Source: Serratia sp. Ag1 (GTDB lineage Bacteria > Pseudomonadota > Gammaproteobacteria > Enterobacterales > Enterobacteriaceae). From it: a stretch of DNA of 64,000 bases. The translations under genes and the position numbers were made by a program. Under the pieces are notes generated by a model. The model saw only the letters and a list, made by a program, of their open reading frames with translations. It ran no database searches and was not told the DNA's origin. Shown piece by piece: positions 9,499-21,467 of this stretch. Position 1 is the first letter of the stretch. Every line of letters starts with the position of its first letter. The stretch covers positions 1 through 64,000 of the forward strand of contig NZ_JQEI01000025.1 of NCBI RefSeq assembly GCF_000743355.1. Reading direction: 5' to 3'.

Positions 9499-11100
9499 TC
9501 AAGGCTGCAGAATGGTTGGTTTGGGTTCTGGCAGCATATCGGGGTAATCCAGGGTGAAATGCAGCCCACGGCTTTCTTGGCGCGCCATTGCGCTGCGTAC
9601 GATCAGTTCCGCTACTTGCACCAGATTGCGTAACTCTAACAGGTTGTTGGAGATACGGAAGTTGGCATAGTACTCGTCGATCTCCTGCTGCAGCATATTG
9701 ATGCGTCGCAGTGCGCGTTCCAGGCGTTTGGTGGTGCGTACAATGCCCACATAATCCCACATAAACAGCCGCAGTTCGTGCCAGTTATGCTGGATCACCA
9801 CGCGCTCGTCGGAGTCATCTACCCGGCTTTCATCCCATTGCGGCAACTGTTTGGCGAGCTTGATGGTGGGCAGACGCGTCAGAATATCTTCGGCGGCAGA
9901 CCAGCCGTAAACCAGGCATTCCAGCAGTGAATTAGACGCCATGCGGTTGGCACCGTGCAGGCCGGTATAGCTGACCTCGCCGATGGCGTATAAACCATCC
10001 AGATCGGTTCGCCCATGCTGATCGACCATGACGCCGCCGCAGGTGTAGTGCGCTGCAGGCACAATCGGGATCGGCTGTTTGGTCAGATCAAACCCCAGCG
10101 TCAGCAGTTTTTCGTGGATCATCGGGAAATGCTGGGTGATAAATTCGGCTGGTTTATGGCTGATGTCCAGATACATGCAGTCTGCACCCAGGCGTTTCAT
10201 TTCATGGTCAATGGCGCGTGCCACGATATCGCGCGGAGCCAACTCGCCACGTGGATCGAAATCGGGCATAAAACGGCTGCCGTCTGGGCGTTTCAAATAA
10301 GCCCCTTCGCCGCGCAGCGCTTCTGTCAGCAGGAAGTTACGCGCCTGCGGGTGGAACAGGCAGGTCGGGTGGAACTGGTTGAACTCCAGATTGGCAACCC
10401 GGCAGCCAGCACGCCAGGCCATGGCAATGCCGTCGCCGGAGGAGATATCCGGGTTGGTAGTGTACTGATAGACCTTGGCGGCGCCGCCAGTGGCTAATAC
10501 CACCGTTTTGGCGCGATAAGTCTCTACCTGCTCCTGCTCGCGGTTCCAAACGTAAGCGCCCACTACGCGTTTAGTGCCCGGCAGGCCGATTTTATTGGAG
10601 GTGATCAGGTCAACCGCATTGTGGCGTTCCATCACACAAATATTGGGGTGAGCGCTTGCTTTCCCTACCAGGGTGGTCTCTACTTCTTTACCGGTAGCAT
10701 CTGCTGCGTGCAAGATACGGCGGTGGCTGTGCCCGCCTTCACGCGTCAGGTGGTAGCGTTCTTCACCTCGGGAGTTGGTTTCGGTGTCAAACAGAACACC
10801 CTGATCGATCAACCACTGTACGCAGTGGCGTGCGTTTCCAGCAATAAATTCGACGGCGTCTTTATCACACAGACCGGCTCCGGCAATCAGAGTGTCATCA
10901 ACGTGTGAGGCAATGCTGTCCGTTTCGTCAAACACTGCGGCGATCCCGCCTTGAGCGTAAAAGGTTGCGCCTTCATTCAGAGGGCCTTTGCTGAGTACGG
11001 TAACCTTACAATGTTGCGCCAGACGCAAGGCCAGTGACAAGCCCGCAGCACCGCTGCCGACGATCAGTACATCGCTAACATATTCAGATGATGGTTGCAT
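9499..11100 (-). CDS. nadB: L-aspartate oxidase
   Basis: NadB (533 aa) oxidises L-aspartate to iminoaspartate, the first step of de novo NAD synthesis, in the cytosol. It has the FAD motif [19 protein letters not shown] at the N-terminus, the flavoprotein blocks [12 protein letters not shown] and [18 protein letters not shown], and [13 protein letters not shown] near the C-terminal third. The ATG at 11100 (MQPSSEY) matches family length; an in-frame ATG at 11136 would add 12 residues. It diverges from rpoE. No NadR box of the usual TGTTTA-N6-TAAACA form was seen upstream. Confidence 0.96.
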   Translation of the reverse strand: MQPSSEYVSDVLIVGSGAAGLSLALRLAQHCKVTVLSKGPLNEGATFYAQGGIAAVFDETDSIASHVDDTLIAGAGLCDKDAVEFIAGNARHCVQWLIDQGVLFDTETNSRGEERYHLTREGGHSHRRILHAADATGKEVETTLVGKASAHPNICVMERHNAVDLITSNKIGLPGTKRVVGAYVWNREQEQVETYRAKTVVLATGGAAKVYQYTTNPDISSGDGIAMAWRAGCRVANLEFNQFHPTCLFHPQARNFLLTEALRGEGAYLKRPDGSRFMPDFDPRGELAPRDIVARAIDHEMKRLGADCMYLDISHKPAEFITQHFPMIHEKLLTLGFDLTKQPIPIVPAAHYTCGGVMVDQHGRTDLDGLYAIGEVSYTGLHGANRMASNSLLECLVYGWSAAEDILTRLPTIKLAKQLPQWDESRVDDSDERVVIQHNWHELRLFMWDYVGIVRTTKRLERALRRINMLQQEIDEYYANFRISNNLLELRNLVQVAELIVRSAMARQESRGLHFTLDYPDMLPEPKPTILQP

Positions 11101-11198
11101 AACGTATGATGTGTGCAGAAGAAGAGTGAAATTCATGTTAGCCTACTTGTCCGGGCAAAAGCCACGGGTAGGGTGACATCAGCAGAAAAACAATGGCG

Positions 11199-11221
11199 AT
11201 ATGGAACTTCGTGTTCCATAT
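11199..11221. repeat. Perfect 9-bp inverted repeat over the rpoE -35 region
   Basis: ATATGGAAC and GTTCCATAT are perfect inverted arms with a 5-bp spacer (TTCGT). The left arm contains the start of the predicted sigma-E -35 element. It lies upstream of the predicted start site, so it would act as DNA (operator) and not as an rpoE leader hairpin. Confidence 0.7.
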
Positions 11222-11230
11222 GAACTCCAA
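11203..11230 (+). promoter_or_regulatory. Probable sigma-E promoter of rpoE
   Basis: GGAACTT (11203-11209), a 16-bp spacer and TCCAA (11226-11230) fit the RpoE consensus. Autoregulation by sigma-E is known for E. coli rpoE. The start site would be near 11237. Confidence 0.68.
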
Positions 11231-11258
11231 GCGAGTGCTTGCTCAGGAAGATTAATGT

Positions 11259-11318
11259 ATGGCTGGCAGTACTATTTTACGCGTGGAGACGGATTTGGGG
11301 AGAGTTTACCTCGGATGA
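11259..11318 (+). CDS. Short leader ORF coupled to rpoE
   Basis: A 19-codon frame (MAGSTILRVETDLGRVYLG) starts 8 bases after AGGAAG (11245-11250) and ends in TGA that overlaps the rpoE ATG as ATGA. In E. coli a translated leader ORF (RseD/ORF51) is coupled to rpoE. The peptide here is shorter because an in-frame stop lies at 11253-11255. The overlap and the strong ribosome binding site support translation; the peptide itself may have no function. The rpoE ATG lacks its own close Shine-Dalgarno sequence, which fits coupling. Confidence 0.55.
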   Translation: MAGSTILRVETDLGRVYLG

Positions 11319-11890
11319 GCGAGCAGTTAACGGATCAGGTGCTGGTTGAGCGAGTCCAGAAAGGCGATCAGAAGTCTTTTAACCTGCTGGTAGTGCGTTA
11401 TCAGCATAAGGTGGCGAGTCTGGTTTCCCGCTATGTGCCGCAGGGTGATGTGCCTGATGTGGTGCAGGAGTCGTTTATTAAAGCCTATCGCGCACTGGAG
11501 TCATTCCGCGGTGATAGCGCCTTTTATACCTGGTTATATCGAATCGCCGTGAACACGGCAAAAAATTACCTGGTTGCTCAGGGGCGGCGTCCACCGTCAA
11601 GCGATGTGGATGCTAACGATGCTGAAAATTACGAAAGTGCCGGTGCACTGAAAGAAATTTCGAACCCTGAGAACTTAATGTTGTCAGAAGAGTTGAGACA
11701 GATAGTTTTCCGTACGATTGAGTCACTTCCCGAGGATCTTCGCATGGCGATTACCTTGAGGGAGTTAGATGGCCTAAGCTATGAAGAGATAGCCGCTATC
11801 ATGGACTGCCCGGTGGGAACAGTACGTTCGCGTATTTTCCGTGCCAGGGAAGCTATCGATAACAAAGTTCAACCACTGATCCAACGCTAG
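11315..11890 (+). CDS. rpoE: RNA polymerase sigma-E factor
   Basis: Sigma-E (191 aa, the E. coli length) directs the envelope stress regulon. Region 2 contains FNLLVVRYQHKVASLVSRY and DVVQESFIKAYRALESFRG; region 4 contains LRELDGLSYEEIAAIMDCP and GTVRSRIFRAREAI. The ATG at 11315 is chosen by homology (MSEQLTDQ). An in-frame ATG at 11255 would add 20 residues, but the family does not have them. First gene of rpoE-rseA-rseB-rseC; rseA follows after 30 bp. Confidence 0.98.
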   Translation: MSEQLTDQVLVERVQKGDQKSFNLLVVRYQHKVASLVSRYVPQGDVPDVVQESFIKAYRALESFRGDSAFYTWLYRIAVNTAKNYLVAQGRRPPSSDVDANDAENYESAGALKEISNPENLMLSEELRQIVFRTIESLPEDLRMAITLRELDGLSYEEIAAIMDCPVGTVRSRIFRAREAIDNKVQPLIQR

Positions 11891-11920
11891 CGATAGCGGA
11901 CACAGGAAGGGTACTTAGGT

Positions 11921-12574
11921 ATGCAGAAAGAAAAGCTTTCCGCTCTGATGGATGGTGAAACGCTCGACAATGAGCTGTTAAGTTCATTGTGCAAAGATAA
12001 AGCGCTTCAACAAAGCTGGCAGAGCTATCACCTGATCCGTGACACATTACGGGGTGATATAGGGCAAGTCATGCATCTCGATATCGCAGATCGTGTTGCC
12101 GCAGCGCTGGAGAAAGAACCTGTTCGTCTGGTTCCTTCAGCCGTTACCGAGTCTCAGCCTGAGCCTCGCACTTGGGGAAAAATGCCTTTCTGGAACAAGG
12201 TTCGTCCTTGGGCCAGTCAAATCACACAAGTTGGTGTGGCCGCCTGTGTGTCTCTGGCCGTGATTGTAGGCGTGCAGCACTATAACCAGCCAAATGTGCA
12301 ATCCGGTGTTTCTGAAACGCCTGTGTTCAATACATTGCCGATCATGGGGCAGCCTTCTCCGGTGAGTTTGGGCGTGCCAGCAGATAGCTTATCTACCGGC
12401 AGTGGTCAGCAACAGCAGGTTCAGGAACAACGTAAGCGTATCAACGCTATGCTGCAGGACTATGAACTGCAGCGCCGTCTGCATTCTGATCAGTTGCAGC
12501 TTGAACAGAGTTCTCCACAACAAGCGGCTGTTCAGGTTCCTGGAACCCAGTCTTTAGGAATGCAACAGCAGTAA
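11921..12574 (+). CDS. rseA: Anti-sigma-E factor RseA
   Basis: RseA (217 aa) is an inner-membrane protein that holds sigma-E through its cytosolic N-terminus and is cut by DegS and RseP under stress. The N-terminus MQKEKLSALMDGETLDNELL is typical of the sigma-binding domain. One membrane span lies near residues 101-120 (ITQVGVAACVSLAVIVGV). The periplasmic part is Gln-rich (SGQQQQVQEQRKR and the C-terminus GMQQQ). Its stop overlaps the rseB start as TAATG. Confidence 0.97.
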   Translation: MQKEKLSALMDGETLDNELLSSLCKDKALQQSWQSYHLIRDTLRGDIGQVMHLDIADRVAAALEKEPVRLVPSAVTESQPEPRTWGKMPFWNKVRPWASQITQVGVAACVSLAVIVGVQHYNQPNVQSGVSETPVFNTLPIMGQPSPVSLGVPADSLSTGSGQQQQVQEQRKRINAMLQDYELQRRLHSDQLQLEQSSPQQAAVQVPGTQSLGMQQQ

Positions 12575-13533
12575 TGAAGCAAATCTGGTTCTCCGTCTGT
12601 CTACTGACGGGCAGCCTGCTCTCTTCAAACATCGCCGCAGCGCAGCAGAGTGCGTCTGTGGCGATGTTGCAACAAATGAGCAGCGCTAGCCGTTCACTCA
12701 ATTATGAACTCGCCTATATCAGCATCAGCAAACAGGGGATAGAGTCGTTGCGTTATCGTCACGCAGTGATCGATAAGCAACCTCTGGGGCAACTGTTGCA
12801 TATGGATGGCCCGCGCCGTGAAGTGTTGCAGCGCGGTGGTGGGATCAGCTATTTCGAACCTGGTCTTGAGCCTTTCACCTTATCCGGCGATCATATCGTT
12901 GATGTGTTGCCTTCGATTGCCTATGCCGATTTCAATTATCTGGCGAAGTACTACGACATCATTGCCGTTGGCCAAACCCGTATCTCCGATCGTCCGAGCG
13001 AAGTGTTCCGCGTTGTTGCGCGTGATGGCTCGCGTTATAGCTATGTGGTCTGGCTGGATACGGAGAGCAAACTGCCACTGCGGGTGGATCTGCTCGATCG
13101 TGATGGTGAAACGTTAGAACAGTACCGGGTGATCTCATTCGTGATGGGCGATCAGGTGAAGAACGTGATGCGCGGGTTACTCAAGGCTAATCTGCCACCA
13201 TTGCTGTCGTTGCCTGCCGCAGAAAATACTCAGTTGAGCTGGAGCACGGGCTGGTTGCCTGCTGGCGTCAATGAGGTTGCTCGTAATCGCCGCAAGTTGC
13301 CGAATGTTGAGGAGCTTGTTGAATCGCGGCTCTACAGCGACGGGTTATTCAGCTTTTCAGTGAACGTCACTCCATCAGGTAACAAGGCTGGTCAGCAGTT
13401 TTACCGTCAAGGCCGCCGCACTATTCAGACCGAAATTCGTAATGGCAATGAAATTACCGTGGTGGGTGAACTGCCGCCATCAACGGCTAAACGGATTGCT
13501 GACAGCATTTCTTTCAAGGTATCACCGCCATGA
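12574..13533 (+). CDS. rseB: Sigma-E regulatory protein RseB
   Basis: RseB (319 aa) is a periplasmic sensor that shields RseA from DegS and releases it on binding LPS. A Sec signal peptide covers about residues 1-23 (LLTGSLLSSNIAAA then QQSAS). The MucB/RseB fold is seen in LNYELAYISISKQGIESLRYR and the C-terminal YSDGLFSFSVNV. The start overlaps the rseA stop by one base and its end overlaps rseC by 4 bp, so the operon is tightly coupled. Confidence 0.97.
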   Translation: MKQIWFSVCLLTGSLLSSNIAAAQQSASVAMLQQMSSASRSLNYELAYISISKQGIESLRYRHAVIDKQPLGQLLHMDGPRREVLQRGGGISYFEPGLEPFTLSGDHIVDVLPSIAYADFNYLAKYYDIIAVGQTRISDRPSEVFRVVARDGSRYSYVVWLDTESKLPLRVDLLDRDGETLEQYRVISFVMGDQVKNVMRGLLKANLPPLLSLPAAENTQLSWSTGWLPAGVNEVARNRRKLPNVEELVESRLYSDGLFSFSVNVTPSGNKAGQQFYRQGRRTIQTEIRNGNEITVVGELPPSTAKRIADSISFKVSPP

Positions 13534-14006
13534 TCAAAGAGTGGGCAACCGTGGTTTCATGGCAGCAAGGCGTGGCGTTGCTGCGCTGCGAACCTAAGGC
13601 GGGTTGTGGCAGTTGTAAGGCGCGTTCTGGTTGTGGTGCTCATGCGTTGAATGAACTGGTAGCAGAAAATGAGCATCATTTGCAGGTGCGTATTGAGCAG
13701 CCGCTTGAGCCAGGGCAACGGGTTGAGGTGGGTATTGCTGAAGGCAGCTTATTGCGTTCGGCAGTGCTGGTTTATATGACCCCGTTGCTTGGCATGATGC
13801 TTGGTGGCGGTTTACTGCAATGGTGGATGGGCAGCGATGCTGCGGCCCTGCTCGGTGCCGTTGTCGGTGGCACTTCGGCTTTCTTCGTGGCCCGGTTGCT
13901 GGCGACGCGGCTTGGCGAACAGGCCGAATACCAGCCAGTAGTACTGCAAATCGGCTTACCGCCGGGCGTTCTGCGTTTGCATCCAGAGAGTGATACTCCG
14001 TTCTAA
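13530..14006 (+). CDS. rseC: SoxR-reducing system protein RseC
   Basis: RseC (158 aa) is an inner-membrane protein linked to sigma-E control and SoxR reduction. A Cys cluster near residues 22-37 (CEPKAGCGSCKARSGC) could bind a metal or Fe-S centre. Two membrane spans follow (SAVLVYMTPLLGMMLGGGLL and a second segment around ALLGAVVGGTSAFFVARLL). It overlaps rseB by ATGA and closes the operon. Confidence 0.95.
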   Translation: MIKEWATVVSWQQGVALLRCEPKAGCGSCKARSGCGAHALNELVAENEHHLQVRIEQPLEPGQRVEVGIAEGSLLRSAVLVYMTPLLGMMLGGGLLQWWMGSDAAALLGAVVGGTSAFFVARLLATRLGEQAEYQPVVLQIGLPPGVLRLHPESDTPF

Positions 14007-14345
14007 AATTATCGTCAGGTTCTGTCATGCTGCGCGGGTGGATGTGTATGTAATGGCAGAAACCACTCTAGCGGCCTCCTCATTTCCCACGCTTGAATCA
14101 GCGAGCTTGTCGTGATTGTTATTTACTAATAGCTCCTTTCAAAACTCCTGACGCTCTGCAACACTAAAGTAAGCATAATACAGTGCTGTCACTGCACCGA
14201 GCGCTAGGTTTTCAGTGGTGTGGCATGTAGAATGCTGCGATTCAGGCGAAAGATGGCCGAACGAACCCATTCACTGTCGCTTTATGTCCATGCGGGTTTC
14301 CATAGGCGAGTAATTCAGAAATACCAAGGCAGAAAAACTTTTATA
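14007..14345. other. Intergenic stretch rseC-lepA, no gene seen
   Basis: These 339 bp hold no convincing gene. An in-frame upward extension of lepA to 14220 exists but carries no homology. TAGAAT at 14228-14233 could be a -10 box for lepA, but no good -35 is visible. No hairpin with a T tract follows rseC, so some lepA transcription may come from the rpoE operon. Confidence 0.6.
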
Positions 14346-16145
14346 ATGAAGCATATACGAAATTTCTCCATTATTGCCCATATTGACCACGGTAAGTCGA
14401 CGCTGTCAGACCGTATTATTCAAATCTGCGGTGGCTTGACCGAGCGTGAAATGGCGGCGCAGGTTCTAGATTCAATGGATCTGGAGCGTGAGCGCGGTAT
14501 TACCATCAAAGCGCAGAGCGTAACGCTCGATTACCACGCTCCTGATGGTCAAACATATCAGCTTAACTTTATTGATACTCCAGGGCACGTTGACTTCTCT
14601 TATGAGGTTTCTCGTTCTTTGGCTGCCTGTGAAGGCGCATTACTGGTGGTAGATGCCGGGCAGGGCGTAGAAGCTCAGACATTGGCTAACTGCTATACCG
14701 CACTGGACATGAATCTGGAAGTGGTGCCGGTCTTGAACAAGATCGACCTGCCAGCCGCCGATCCCGATCGTGCAGCGCAGGAAATCGAAGATATCGTGGG
14801 TATTGATGCTACCGATGCGGTTCGCTGTTCAGCGAAGACCGGTTTGGGCGTGCCAGAGGTTCTGGAGCGCCTGGTGCGCGATATTCCGCCGCCAGAAGGT
14901 GACCCTGATGCACCACTGCAGGCATTGATTATTGACTCTTGGTTCGACAACTATCTGGGCGTGGTTTCTCTGATTCGCGTCAAGAACGGTACGCTGCGCA
15001 AGGGTGACAAGGTCAAGGTCATGAGCACCGGCCAAACTTATAACGCGGATCGTCTGGGTATTTTCACGCCAAAGCGTGTTGACCGCGAGGTGTTGAACTG
15101 TGGCGAAGTGGGTTGGCTGGTTTGTGCAATCAAAGACATTCTTGGTGCACCGGTAGGGGATACTCTGACACTGGCGCGTCAACCGGCAGAAAAAATGCTG
15201 CCGGGTTTCAAGAAAGTGAAGCCACAGGTCTACGCAGGCCTGTTCCCAATCAGCTCTGACGACTACGAAGCCTTCCGCGATGCGTTGGGTAAACTGAGCC
15301 TGAACGATGCTTCCCTGTTCTACGAACCAGAAAGCTCCACGGCGCTGGGCTTCGGTTTCCGCTGCGGTTTCCTGGGCTTACTGCACATGGAGATCATTCA
15401 GGAGCGTTTGGAGCGTGAGTATGATCTGGAACTGATCACCACCGCCCCAACGGTAGTTTATGAAGTCGAAACTACCAGCAAAGAAACTATTTATGTCGAT
15501 AGCCCTTCCAAGCTGCCGCCGCTGAACAATATTGCCGAACTGCGCGAGCCGATTGCTGAATGTCATATGCTGATGCCGCAGGAATATCTCGGCAACGTGA
15601 TTACGCTGTGCATTGAGAAACGTGGCGTACAGACCAACATGGTTTACCACGGTAATCAGGTGGCGTTGACCTACGAAATTCCAATGGCAGAAGTGGTGCT
15701 CGACTTCTTCGATCGCCTGAAGTCAACCTCGCGTGGTTATGCGTCGCTTGATTATAACTTCAAACGTTTCCAGACCTCTGACATGGTGCGTGTTGATGTG
15801 TTGATCAACAACGAACGTGTGGATGCGCTGGCGTTGATCACTCACCGTGATAACTCCCAGTATCGTGGCCGTGATTTGGTGGAGAAGATGAAAGAGCTGA
15901 TCCCTCGCCAGCAGTTCGACATTGCGATTCAGGCAGCGATTGGCACTCACATTATCGCGCGTGCCACAGTGAAACAACTGCGTAAAAACGTTCTGGCGAA
16001 GTGTTACGGCGGGGACGTGAGCCGTAAGAAGAAACTGCTGCAGAAACAGAAAGACGGTAAGAAACGCATGAAGCAGGTGGGTAACGTTGAGTTGCCGCAG
16101 GAAGCCTTCCTGGCCATTCTGCACGTAGGCAAAGACAGCAAGTAA
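14346..16145 (+). CDS. lepA: Elongation factor 4 (LepA)
   Basis: LepA/EF4 (599 aa, the E. coli length) is a translational GTPase. G1 is [11 protein letters not shown]2 region [11 protein letters not shown]3 DTPGHVDF, G4 NKIDLP, then EF-G-like domains and the LepA-specific C-terminus ([20 protein letters not shown]). The ATG at 14346 matches the family start [14 protein letters not shown]. lepB follows after 31 bp, as in E. coli, where the two form an operon. Confidence 0.98.
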   Translation: MKHIRNFSIIAHIDHGKSTLSDRIIQICGGLTEREMAAQVLDSMDLERERGITIKAQSVTLDYHAPDGQTYQLNFIDTPGHVDFSYEVSRSLAACEGALLVVDAGQGVEAQTLANCYTALDMNLEVVPVLNKIDLPAADPDRAAQEIEDIVGIDATDAVRCSAKTGLGVPEVLERLVRDIPPPEGDPDAPLQALIIDSWFDNYLGVVSLIRVKNGTLRKGDKVKVMSTGQTYNADRLGIFTPKRVDREVLNCGEVGWLVCAIKDILGAPVGDTLTLARQPAEKMLPGFKKVKPQVYAGLFPISSDDYEAFRDALGKLSLNDASLFYEPESSTALGFGFRCGFLGLLHMEIIQERLEREYDLELITTAPTVVYEVETTSKETIYVDSPSKLPPLNNIAELREPIAECHMLMPQEYLGNVITLCIEKRGVQTNMVYHGNQVALTYEIPMAEVVLDFFDRLKSTSRGYASLDYNFKRFQTSDMVRVDVLINNERVDALALITHRDNSQYRGRDLVEKMKELIPRQQFDIAIQAAIGTHIIARATVKQLRKNVLAKCYGGDVSRKKKLLQKQKDGKKRMKQVGNVELPQEAFLAILHVGKDSK

Positions 16146-16176
16146 GAGCGGAAGCTCGTTTAACGAGGAAGTTTGC

Positions 16177-17154
16177 ATGGCGAATATGTTTGCCTTGATC
16201 CTGGCAATCGCAACACTGGTGACCGGGATCATCTGGTGCTTTGAACGCTTTAAATGGGCTCCTGCACGCCGGGCGAAAGTTGCGGCGATCAATGCCCAGG
16301 CTACGGGTGAGATTGACCCAAGCGTGCTGGCGCAAGCGGCGAAGCAACCGAGTTGGGTTGAAACCGGCTCTTCGGTTTTCCCGGTATTGTTACTGGTGTT
16401 TGTGGTGCGTTCGTTTATTTACGAACCTTTCCAGATCCCTTCCGGTTCAATGATGCCAACGCTGCTGATCGGCGATTTTATTCTGGTGGAAAAGTTTGCC
16501 TACGGTATTAAAGACCCGATCACCCAGACGACGCTCATTCCTACGGGTCAGCCGAAGCGTGGTGATATTGCGGTATTTAAATACCCGCGCGATCCAAAAT
16601 TGGACTATATCAAACGTGTGATTGGCCTGCCGGGCGATCGTGTGAGCTATGATCCGATCAATAAACGCGTCACGATACAGCCATCCTGTAATAGCGGTCA
16701 GTCATGCGATACTGCACTGGCAGTGACTTACAGCGATGTGCAGCCAAGTGATTTCGTGCAAATGTTCAGCCGTAGTGGCATGAGTGAAGCCAGCAATGGT
16801 TTCTTCCAGATCCCGTTGACCGACAATGTGCCACCTGGCGGTATCCGCCTGAGTGAGCGTAAGGAAACCTTGGGTGACGTAACCCATCGTATTCTGACCG
16901 TGCCTGGTACGCAGGATCAGATCGGCGCTTATTATCAACAACCGGGCCAGCAATTAGCTGAGTGGGTTGTTCCTGCTGGTCATTATTTCATGATGGGCGA
17001 CAACCGGGATAATAGTGCTGACAGCCGTTATTGGGGCTTTGTGCCGGAACGCAATCTGGTGGGTAAAGCAACAACGATCTGGATGAGTTTTGAAAAGCAG
17101 GAAGGTGAATGGCCAACTGGCGTTAGATTAAGCCGTATTGGCGGAATTCATTAA
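16177..17154 (+). CDS. lepB: Signal peptidase I
   Basis: LepB (325 aa) cleaves Sec and Tat signal peptides at the periplasmic face of the inner membrane. Two N-terminal membrane spans (about 3-22 and 66-80) precede the catalytic PSGSMMPTL with Ser91 and YIKRVIGLPGD with Lys146, and the later GDNRDNSADSRYWG box. GAGGAAG lies 8 bases ahead of the ATG. It is the housekeeping enzyme that would process the exported proteins in this window. Confidence 0.98.
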   Translation: MANMFALILAIATLVTGIIWCFERFKWAPARRAKVAAINAQATGEIDPSVLAQAAKQPSWVETGSSVFPVLLLVFVVRSFIYEPFQIPSGSMMPTLLIGDFILVEKFAYGIKDPITQTTLIPTGQPKRGDIAVFKYPRDPKLDYIKRVIGLPGDRVSYDPINKRVTIQPSCNSGQSCDTALAVTYSDVQPSDFVQMFSRSGMSEASNGFFQIPLTDNVPPGGIRLSERKETLGDVTHRILTVPGTQDQIGAYYQQPGQQLAEWVVPAGHYFMMGDNRDNSADSRYWGFVPERNLVGKATTIWMSFEKQEGEWPTGVRLSRIGGIH

Positions 17155-17218
17155 TATACCTGTCATGCTCCGAGTTGCTTGGGTGATAGCGCAAGCAACT
17201 CGAATTATTTAGGGTATA
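17155..17218. repeat. Internally deleted ERIC element
   Basis: Only the two ends of the 127-bp ERIC palindrome remain: the TATACCTGTCATGCTCCGAG side and the complementary CAACTCGAATTATTTAGGG side, joined by a short loop. It starts directly after the lepB stop codon. Comparison with the full copies at 21341 and 42082 shows the central CCTGGGG...CCCCAG part is missing. Confidence 0.8.
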
Positions 17219-19039
<1,821 letters not shown>

Positions 19040-19047
19040 CCCCTCTG

Positions 19048-19779
19048 ATGGATGGCTGGGAGCGCGCCTTCGTCCTGCATGGGCGGCCATACAGTGAAAC
19101 CAGCCTGATGCTGGATTTGTTCACCGAAGGCCATGGACGGGTGCGCTTGCTGGCAAAAGGCGCACGCCGTCGCCGTTCCAGTCTGAAAGGATGTTTACAG
19201 CCTTTCACCCCTCTGTTAGTACGCTGGGGCGGGCGTGGTGAAGTTAAAACGCTGCGCAGCGCCGAAGCCGTTTCTCTCGGTTTACCCCTCAGTGGCATGA
19301 TGCTTTATAGCGGCCTGTACGTGAACGAGTTGCTGTCGCGGGTGCTGGAGCAGGAAGGCAACTATTCGGTACTGTTCTTCGATTATCTGCAATGCTTACA
19401 GGCATTGGCGGCGGAGGACAGTTCACCGGAGCAGGCTCTGCGCCAATTCGAACTGGCCCTGTTGGGCCATCTCGGTTATGGCCTGGATTTCCTGCACTGT
19501 GCTGGCAGCGGTGAGCCGGTAGATGATGGCATGACCTACCGGTATCGCGAAGAAAAAGGCTTTATCGCCAGCCTGGTGGTCGATCACTACAGCTTTACTG
19601 GTCGTGAACTGCGTGCTTTGGCCGAGCGACAATTCCCCGATGCACAAACTCTGCGGGCGGCCAAACGTTTTACCCGTATCGCGCTGAAACCCTACCTTGG
19701 CGGCAAACCGCTGAAAAGCCGTGAGCTGTTCCGTCAGTTCGTGCGTAAGCAACCCAACACTCCTGTCGACGAAACCTAA
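19048..19779 (+). CDS. recO: DNA repair protein RecO
   Basis: RecO (243 aa) loads RecA onto SSB-coated single-stranded DNA with RecR. An N-terminal OB fold is seen in [20 protein letters not shown] and [20 protein letters not shown]; the C-terminus is helical. Position between era and pdxJ is the conserved enterobacterial order. The start ATG lies 8 bp after era. Confidence 0.96.
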   Translation: MDGWERAFVLHGRPYSETSLMLDLFTEGHGRVRLLAKGARRRRSSLKGCLQPFTPLLVRWGGRGEVKTLRSAEAVSLGLPLSGMMLYSGLYVNELLSRVLEQEGNYSVLFFDYLQCLQALAAEDSSPEQALRQFELALLGHLGYGLDFLHCAGSGEPVDDGMTYRYREEKGFIASLVVDHYSFTGRELRALAERQFPDAQTLRAAKRFTRIALKPYLGGKPLKSRELFRQFVRKQPNTPVDET

Positions 19780-19853
19780 TCTCTTTCTGCTTTTGCCGCT
19801 TTCCACAGGCGTGTAAACTGCTGCTACTGAACATTGTTATTTAGAGGATTGTC

Positions 19854-20585
19854 ATGGCTGATTTGCTGCTGGGCGTTAATATTGATCATATCGCCACGTT
19901 ACGGAATGCGCGCGGAACCCACTATCCAGATCCGGTCCAGGCGGCGTTTATTGCCGAGCAGGCGGGTGCCGATGGAATTACCGTTCATCTGCGTGAAGAT
20001 CGCCGCCACATTACCGATCGTGACGTGCGGATCCTGCGCCAGACGATTCAGACGCGCATGAATCTGGAAATGGCGGTTACCGACGAAATGCTGGATATCG
20101 CCATTGAGCTGAAGCCGCATTTTTGCTGCCTGGTGCCAGAAAAACGCCAGGAAGTGACCACTGAAGGCGGGCTTGATGTCGCTGGGCAACTGGACAAAAT
20201 GGCCGTAGCGGTTGAGCGGCTATCCCAAGCCGGGATCCTGGTGTCACTGTTTATTGACGCTGACCATCGCCAGATCGACGCCGCCGTTGCCGTTGGCGCG
20301 CCTTATATCGAGATCCACACTGGTGCTTATGCGGAAGCCGTAGGCGAACTGGCCGTTCAGGCCGAACTAAATCGTATCGCCAAAGCAGCAACCTATGCTG
20401 CGAGCAAAGGGTTAAAAGTGAATGCCGGTCATGGTCTGACTTATCACAATGTTCAACCGATTGCGGCAATGCCGGAGATGCATGAACTGAATATTGGTCA
20501 TGCGATTATCGGCCAGGCGGTGATGAGCGGTTTATCAGCGGCGGTTGCCGACATGAAACTGCTGATGCGAGAAGCGCGTCGCTAA
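19854..20585 (+). CDS. pdxJ: Pyridoxine 5'-phosphate synthase
   Basis: PdxJ (243 aa) makes pyridoxine 5'-phosphate from deoxyxylulose 5-phosphate and 3-amino-2-oxopropyl phosphate. It starts [20 protein letters not shown] and shows [32 protein letters not shown] and a C-terminal [23 protein letters not shown] lies 5 bases before the ATG. Its stop overlaps the acpS start by one base (TAATG). Confidence 0.98.
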   Translation: MADLLLGVNIDHIATLRNARGTHYPDPVQAAFIAEQAGADGITVHLREDRRHITDRDVRILRQTIQTRMNLEMAVTDEMLDIAIELKPHFCCLVPEKRQEVTTEGGLDVAGQLDKMAVAVERLSQAGILVSLFIDADHRQIDAAVAVGAPYIEIHTGAYAEAVGELAVQAELNRIAKAATYAASKGLKVNAGHGLTYHNVQPIAAMPEMHELNIGHAIIGQAVMSGLSAAVADMKLLMREARR

Positions 20586-20965
20586 TGGCGATCCTTGGCT
20601 TAGGTACTGACATCGTCGAGATCGCTCGTATCGAAGCGGTGGTTGAACGCAGCGGCGATCGTTTGGCGCGCCGCGTATTGAGCCCAGCTGAATGGGAAGC
20701 CTATCAGCAGCATCAACAGCCGATACGTTTTCTTGCCAAGCGCTTTGCGGTGAAAGAAGCTGCCGCTAAAGCCTTTGGCACTGGTATCCGCAACGGGCTG
20801 GCTTTCAATCATTTCGAAGTGTTTAACGATGGTCTGGGCAAACCCAATCTGCGCTTGCACCAGGCCGCCGCTGAACTGGCGCTGAAAATGGGGGTTGTCT
20901 CGATCCACGTCTCTCTGGCTGATGAGCGCCGTTATGCCTGTGCAACCGTGATTATCGAAGGGTGA
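20585..20965 (+). CDS. acpS: Holo-[acyl-carrier-protein] synthase
   Basis: AcpS (126 aa) transfers 4'-phosphopantetheine from CoA to acyl carrier protein. Signature motifs are [13 protein letters not shown] with the Mg-binding Asp and [19 protein letters not shown]. It is coupled to pdxJ by a one-base overlap, the conserved pdxJ-acpS arrangement. Confidence 0.98.
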   Translation: MAILGLGTDIVEIARIEAVVERSGDRLARRVLSPAEWEAYQQHQQPIRFLAKRFAVKEAAAKAFGTGIRNGLAFNHFEVFNDGLGKPNLRLHQAAAELALKMGVVSIHVSLADERRYACATVIIEG

Positions 20966-21032
20966 TGGGTCCCGCTTAGCACAGGGGCTCAGTATGTCAG
21001 ATCCCGGTGCTGGATTGTAGGCTCAGCACGGT

Positions 21033-21302
<270 letters not shown>

Positions 21303-21340
21303 TTACCTTTCTATCTCGTCATTTCAATCAGTTAAACGTC

Positions 21341-21467
21341 TATACCCGTCATACTTCAAGTTGCTTGGGTGTTGGCTGCCCTCACTCACCCCAGTCACTT
21401 ACTCAAGTAAGCTCCTGGGGATTCATTCGGTTGCTGCCTACAAGCAACTCGAATTATTTTGGGTATA
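21341..21467. repeat. Complete ERIC element (127 bp)
   Basis: The element begins TATACCCGTCATACTTCAAG and ends with GGGTATA, with the central AAGCTCCTGGGGATTCA / CACCCCAGTCACTTACT core known for ERIC (IRU) sequences. It is a full-length palindrome in the opposite orientation to the copy at 42082. It sits between yfhL and the flavoprotein gene. Confidence 0.95.

Noticed and set aside
14220-14345. Longer start for lepA
   Set aside because: The family begins at [14 protein letters not shown]; the extra 42 residues show no similarity and no ribosome binding site.
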